From Eubacteriaceae bacterium (lineage in GTDB: Bacteria; Bacillota; Clostridia; Eubacteriales; Anaerofustaceae): 6,816 nucleotides of DNA. The position numbers and the translations under genes are program-made. Each line of letters opens with the position of its first letter. Within the stretch, counting starts at the first letter, position 1. Below, one piece after another: positions 5,638-6,816 of this stretch. The DNA lies in NCBI GenBank assembly GCA_017613995.1, contig JAGACT010000191.1, positions 1-6,816 on the forward strand. Reading direction: 5' to 3'. A model generated the notes under the pieces. That model saw only the letters and a list, made by a program, of their open reading frames with translations. It was not told where the DNA came from and made no database searches.

Positions 5638-6816
5638 ACCGCAGGCCTCTTGCCGTTTTTATCGCAATATCCGTAACTTTCATGCCGAATTCCTCATCCA
5701 GCATGGATGTATCGGTCTCATATCCTCCGGTGACCAGGGATTCAGGCGTATACATGTATCCGGGAAGGCAGCCGTTCGAAAGCTCGTTCACGATCACAGT
5801 CCCGAACCCGGCTGTCGCCTTTATATACAGCCCGTATTCCACGAATATCTCACCGGGGATGCCGACCACGCAGAGCCCTCCCAGCCTGAATACCTGTATC
5901 TCCGCGGGATCCTCGTCTCCCAGCAGTTCGATCTTCACGCCCTTTTTTCTCATGACGACATATCCGAGCTGGTCTTCCGATCCAAGCAGCTTCAGGTTGG
6001 CGTTCTGCCACATGTAGTACTCTTCCCTCTTTTCAGAGTTCCCGTATCTTGAATAAAGGTCCTTATACACAGCCTCGTCAGCTGCCACCTTTGCCCGCAG
6101 TTCCTCTTCCGTCCCGAAATCTCTCAGTTCGATGGGGAGCTCAACGGAAGCAGCGGCGATATCGATCTTGTCGGACCATGCCGCGTTCTGCACTGCCCTG
6201 TGGGCCGCCTTTCCTATGGTCCTGCCCACCCGTTCGGCCTCGTCAAAGCTTTCGCCCCGGCGGTAATAGCGGCTCGACTGGTTCCCGGACGTTCCCTGGG
6301 TGAATCCGGTAACGGCGCCCGGTTCGAGTTCCTCGATCTGGCGCTTCACGTAGCACGGATAATCTGCCGAGCACACGTTGCTCCATTCGTGGATGAACGA
6401 AGGGTGCAAGGTATAGTTTATGATCACTCCGCGGACGTCGTCCATGCAGTCCTTTATCGCCATAACGCTGACCAGGGGGTCGTGCGGGCCGCCCGGTATC
6501 CTGCGGTTGCCGCCCACCCCGGACTCAGCCCCGCAGACCGCGGTACCGTACCCGAAGTACGCGGGATACGCTTCGTTCTTTGCCTCCGTTATGATCGTGA
6601 CGATCTTTGAGATGACGGATTCCACGTACTCGAGCGGCTATTCTTTCCCGGCTTCAAGACTCTCGATATCGAGACGCCCCGAGGCCCAGGGGCCCGAATG
6701 GGTATGACTGCAGCTCACCATGATGCGGCTGCCCGGGATCCCGCAGGCCATCTCCGCGCGTCTGCGTACTTCCGCCGTGTGTTTCTTCGAGAAGAACAGC
6801 AGATCGAGCGTGACCA
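5636..6816 (-). pseudogene. Neutral/alkaline ceramidase-like gene interrupted by an in-frame TAG; 5' end beyond window
   Basis: From 6814 down to TAA 5638-5636 one frame encodes 58 residues, a TAG at 6640-6638, then 333 more residues. Both parts fit one protein of the neutral ceramidase-like family (zinc amidases; here the substrate is unknown). Before the TAG, VTLDLLFF and the zinc motif SCSHTHSGPW (HTH at 6706-6698) are present. After it come GGNRRIPGG, INYTLHPSF (third zinc histidine), SADYP, GFTQGTSGN, SFDEAERVG, VVGIPGEIFVE (likely the zinc glutamate) and SNGCLPGYMYTP. About 50-80 N-terminal residues should lie outside the window. A restart at GTG 6625 has no SD and would lose the HTH motif, so it is unlikely to give a working enzyme. 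The TAG falls in a loop between the zinc motif and a helix (PLEYVESVISKIV). It may be a recent nonsense mutation, a sequencing or assembly error, or a suppressed or recoded codon. No frameshift or other decay is seen in the rest. Confidence 0.72.

Noticed and set aside
5636..6625. Independent complete gene starting at GTG 6625
   Set aside because: There is no SD before it, it would lack the conserved HTH zinc motif, and the same frame upstream of the TAG encodes the expected N-terminal part of the family.
5636..6816. Genome-wide reassignment of TAG to an amino acid
   Set aside because: ccsA ends naturally at TAG after the family's usual C-terminus, and reading through would run into the terminator hairpin.
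1..6816. CRISPR arrays, tRNA or rRNA genes, insertion sequences, phage genes
   Set aside because: No regularly spaced repeats, cloverleaf-like segments, transposase motifs or terminal inverted repeats were seen; all long stretches are accounted for by genes.

Overview
The window comes from an anaerobically respiring bacterium. It carries the end of an Rnf complex operon, a pentaheme ammonia-forming nitrite reductase and a System II cytochrome c maturation pair. Canonical AAGGAGG-type ribosome binding sites, a moderately high GC content by eye, and a multi-cluster RnfB with rnfA-rnfB at the operon end (as in rnfCDGEAB) fit a clostridial-like Bacillota or another SD-using anaerobe such as Synergistota or Coriobacteriia. 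This assignment is an inference from features, not a firm placement.

Plus strand, 1-4622: the C-terminal half of rnfA (cut by the window edge), then rnfB (13 nt gap), nrfA (overlaps the rnfB end by 11 nt), an 88-nt gap holding a strong hairpin and a 16-bp perfect palindrome, resB, and ccsA/resC (overlaps the resB end by 14 nt). All read the same way and make functional sense together. Rnf couples ferredoxin oxidation to NAD reduction and ion pumping. NrfA reduces nitrite to ammonium outside the membrane. ResB and CcsA carry heme across the membrane and attach it to the five CXXCH/K sites of NrfA. No nrfH is seen in the window, so the electron donor to NrfA is open.

The two gene groups converge on a compact GC-rich hairpin at 4638-4658 with T-rich tracts on both sides, which should stop transcription from both directions.

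Minus strand, 4675-6816: a two-gene unit transcribed leftward. Upstream lies a neutral/alkaline ceramidase-like gene (partial at the window edge) whose reading frame is intact on both sides of a single in-frame TAG at 6638-6640. It is followed after 13 nt by a divergent member of the glucosamine-6-phosphate deaminase (NagB) family in which one active-site aspartate appears to be replaced. The pair looks like accessory carbohydrate or amide metabolism, unrelated to the respiratory operon.

The main points for a second look are the translational coupling of nrfA to rnfB without nrfH, the amber codon in the ceramidase-like gene, the hairpin plus palindrome in front of resB, and the altered NagB-like active site.
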